From CAYFVU01 sp964594775 (GTDB lineage Bacteria > Spirochaetota > Spirochaetia > DSM-16054 > Sediminispirochaetaceae), in NCBI GenBank assembly GCA_964594775.1, contig CAZQNO010000029.1:1-32039 (forward strand): a stretch of 32,039 bases of DNA, given 5' to 3'. Position 1 is the stretch's first letter; each line of letters starts with the position of its first letter. The position numbers and the translations under genes were made by a program. This document shows positions 30,631-32,039 of the stretch, in pieces. The notes under the pieces are model-generated. The model did no database searches. It had not been told where the DNA came from and saw only the letters and a program-made list of their open reading frames with translations.

Positions 30631-32039
30631 TTAGTTTACCTCCCCTTGAACTGGAAAGCGAATGGTAAAGACCGGCTCGGGTGCCCGCTCGAGCTCTAAG
30701 CTTCCCTTTAGCTGTTGGACGGAAGCATTGATGAGCCGAAAACCCAGAGACGGGGTGTTCTCGATGTCGAGCTCTTTGGGAAAGGGCCTTCCCGAATTGG
30801 AAAAAATCAGCATGAGTTCCTCGTCGTCGGCTGTTTTCTCTATTGAGACTTTAATTCTCGGCCTCTCCGCCTCTCCGAACCCGTGTTTCATCGCGTTGAT
30901 GCTCAGCTCGCTGATGATGATCCCGATGGAGGTGGCCGTTCGCGAGGGAATCTCGAGATCTTCTATATTCTTTTCGATGCCGACGGGCCTTCCGTGCCAC
31001 TGCGGCAGCGTCGCGCTAAGCAGACTTTCCACATATCGGCGGAGCGAGACGGTGGTCAGGTTCTCGCTTTCCTGCAGGAGCCTGTGCGCCTCCTGAATGG
31101 CGAAGACCTGGTTGGACAGGTCGGAAAGATCAACCTTATCGCCGAGACTCTCGTTCTTCAAGCGGATGAGAGAAGAGACGAGATACAGGTTGTTTTTCAC
31201 CCGGTGGTTCAATTCCCGCATGAGGAACTGCAGCTGAAACTCGAGGTTTTTTTGCGCGGTGATGTCCCGGTGGACCGTCAGGATGTTCTTCAACGCTCCG
31301 CTCTCATCCATTATCCAGTTTGCTACCGCCTCCACCCAGCAGAGCTCCCCGCTCTTTTTCTTGATGCGGAAGGAGGCCCTCCACTCCTTACGACCGTTTT
31401 CCACTAGTCCATTTTCTATTTCAGCCAGTAAAAAGGGTTTGTCTTCGGGATGCACCATGAAGAGAAGGTCCTTTTCAGCGAAGTCATCCTCGCTGTAGCC
31501 GAAGACGGCCTCGCTCGACGGGCTGATGTAGACAGGCCGGAAATCTTTACTCAAAAGGCATATTACATCGCCGGTGTTCTCGGCTATCATCCTATACCGC
31601 TTTTCGCTCTCCTTCAGGGCCCTTTGCTGTTCTTTCTGCTCCGTCACGTCCCGTACGATCGATATCACTTCATTCTCTCCGGATGGCACCATCCGGGCCT
31701 CCGCTACTCTCCACCCCTTCCCCGGTATCTTCAAGCGGTATTCGAACTGCTGCATCTGCCCGGTGTCGAGGGTCTCTCTTGTATACCAATCTATTTTCTC
31801 GGCTGCCTCGGGAGGAAGAACGTCCCGGCGCCTCTTCCCGATCCGGTCGGCGCTCTCCTCGCTCACTAAATCCTCCAGTGCTGCCTTGTAGTCCAAGTAG
31901 ACTCCGTCCCTGTCGGTGCGAAACATCAGATCGGGGATGGCCCGCAGCAGGGCCGCGGCCCGCTCTTCGCTCTCCTGCAGAGTTTTTTCCAACTTCTTTT
32001 GCTTGGTAATGTTCCGCACGATGCCCTGAAGCACCAGTT
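30631..32039 (-). CDS. PAS-PAS-HisKA_2 sensor histidine kinase (partial, cut by window edge)
   Basis: At least 468 residues of a kinase whose 5' end lies beyond the window; the first visible residues (LQGIVRNITKQKK) are the end of an earlier PAS/PAC unit. Two PAS domains follow, about 20-130 (AIPDLMFRTDRDGVYLDYK) and 145-265 (MIAENTGDVICLLSKDFRPVYISPS), each closing with a PAC-type DVTEQK or DITAQK linker. The HisKA_2 dimerisation helix carries the phosphorylated histidine in LMRELNHRVKNNLYLVSSLI, and the ATPase domain shows IISELSINAMKHGF and SLGFRLINASVQQLKG. HisKA_2 kinases often signal to atypical receivers or act in light and stress responses. No transmembrane segment is visible in the part shown, so it may be cytosolic. 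Partner regulator not in the window. Confidence 0.88.
   Translation of the reverse strand, partial: LVLQGIVRNITKQKKLEKTLQESEERAAALLRAIPDLMFRTDRDGVYLDYKAALEDLVSEESADRIGKRRRDVLPPEAAEKIDWYTRETLDTGQMQQFEYRLKIPGKGWRVAEARMVPSGENEVISIVRDVTEQKEQQRALKESEKRYRMIAENTGDVICLLSKDFRPVYISPSSEAVFGYSEDDFAEKDLLFMVHPEDKPFLLAEIENGLVENGRKEWRASFRIKKKSGELCWVEAVANWIMDESGALKNILTVHRDITAQKNLEFQLQFLMRELNHRVKNNLYLVSSLIRLKNESLGDKVDLSDLSNQVFAIQEAHRLLQESENLTTVSLRRYVESLLSATLPQWHGRPVGIEKNIEDLEIPSRTATSIGIIISELSINAMKHGFGEAERPRIKVSIEKTADDEELMLIFSNSGRPFPKELDIENTPSLGFRLINASVQQLKGSLELERAPEPVFTIRFPVQGEVN

Noticed and set aside
1..32039. CRISPR array or insertion sequence
   Set aside because: No regularly spaced repeats and no transposase motif or terminal inverted repeats were seen on either strand.

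Overview
The window looks like chromosomal DNA of a free-living, GC-rich bacterium, most plausibly a spirochaete (Spirochaeta-like; inference). The evidence is a large chemotaxis operon holding CheX, CheD, CheB, CheR, a multi-domain CheA and several CheY proteins, and AT-rich sigma70-type promoters in otherwise GC-rich DNA. Tandem DUF1538 membrane domains, a family linked to Na+/H+ exchange, would fit a saline or alkaline habitat. No taxonomic marker such as rRNA is present, so this assignment is tentative.

Layout. (1) 53-3269, minus: a 693-residue membrane protein made of two fused DUF1538 units, followed by an overlapping gene for a protein of three successive P-II-like domains. (2) 3270-3782: divergent promoters and a possibly decayed small gene. 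(3) 3783-7370, plus: a three-gene xanthine-dehydrogenase-type molybdenum hydroxylase (FAD, 2Fe-2S and Mo subunits) with overlapping genes. (4) 14552 down to 7477, minus: a pyrimidine operon, pyrE-pyrF-pyrD/K fusion, continuing into a bis-MGD molybdoenzyme and an MFS transporter. It has a leader with a terminator and a possible leader peptide (attenuator-like). (5) 14659-21173, plus: a membrane HD-GYP protein, proC, serS, pncB-type nicotinate phosphoribosyltransferase and a NeuB-like synthase. (6) 29237 down to 21148, minus: the chemotaxis operon mcp-cheY-cheA-cheR-cheB-cheD-cheY-cheX-cheY. (7) 29327-30630: a tRNA-Val-like gene with its terminator and promoter, then two broken genes, the C-terminal end of a tyrosine recombinase and a PLD/HKD-type fragment. 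These look like the residue of a lost mobile or defence island. (8) 30631 to the right edge, minus: a PAS-PAS-HisKA_2 histidine kinase cut by the window end.

How the genes may work together. The membrane-anchored MCP-like protein would feed CheA. CheA carries two phosphorylatable HPt domains and a MshEN-like tandem motif, a fold known to bind cyclic di-GMP, so chemotaxis may be tuned by that messenger. The nearby HD-GYP protein would degrade it. The pyr genes make UMP, and the two molybdoenzymes and the MFS transporter next to them hint at nucleobase or heterocycle uptake and redox conversion, though the substrate cannot be read from sequence. The strongest candidates for something little described are the DUF1538/triple-P-II pair, the MshEN-containing CheA and the pyr leader.
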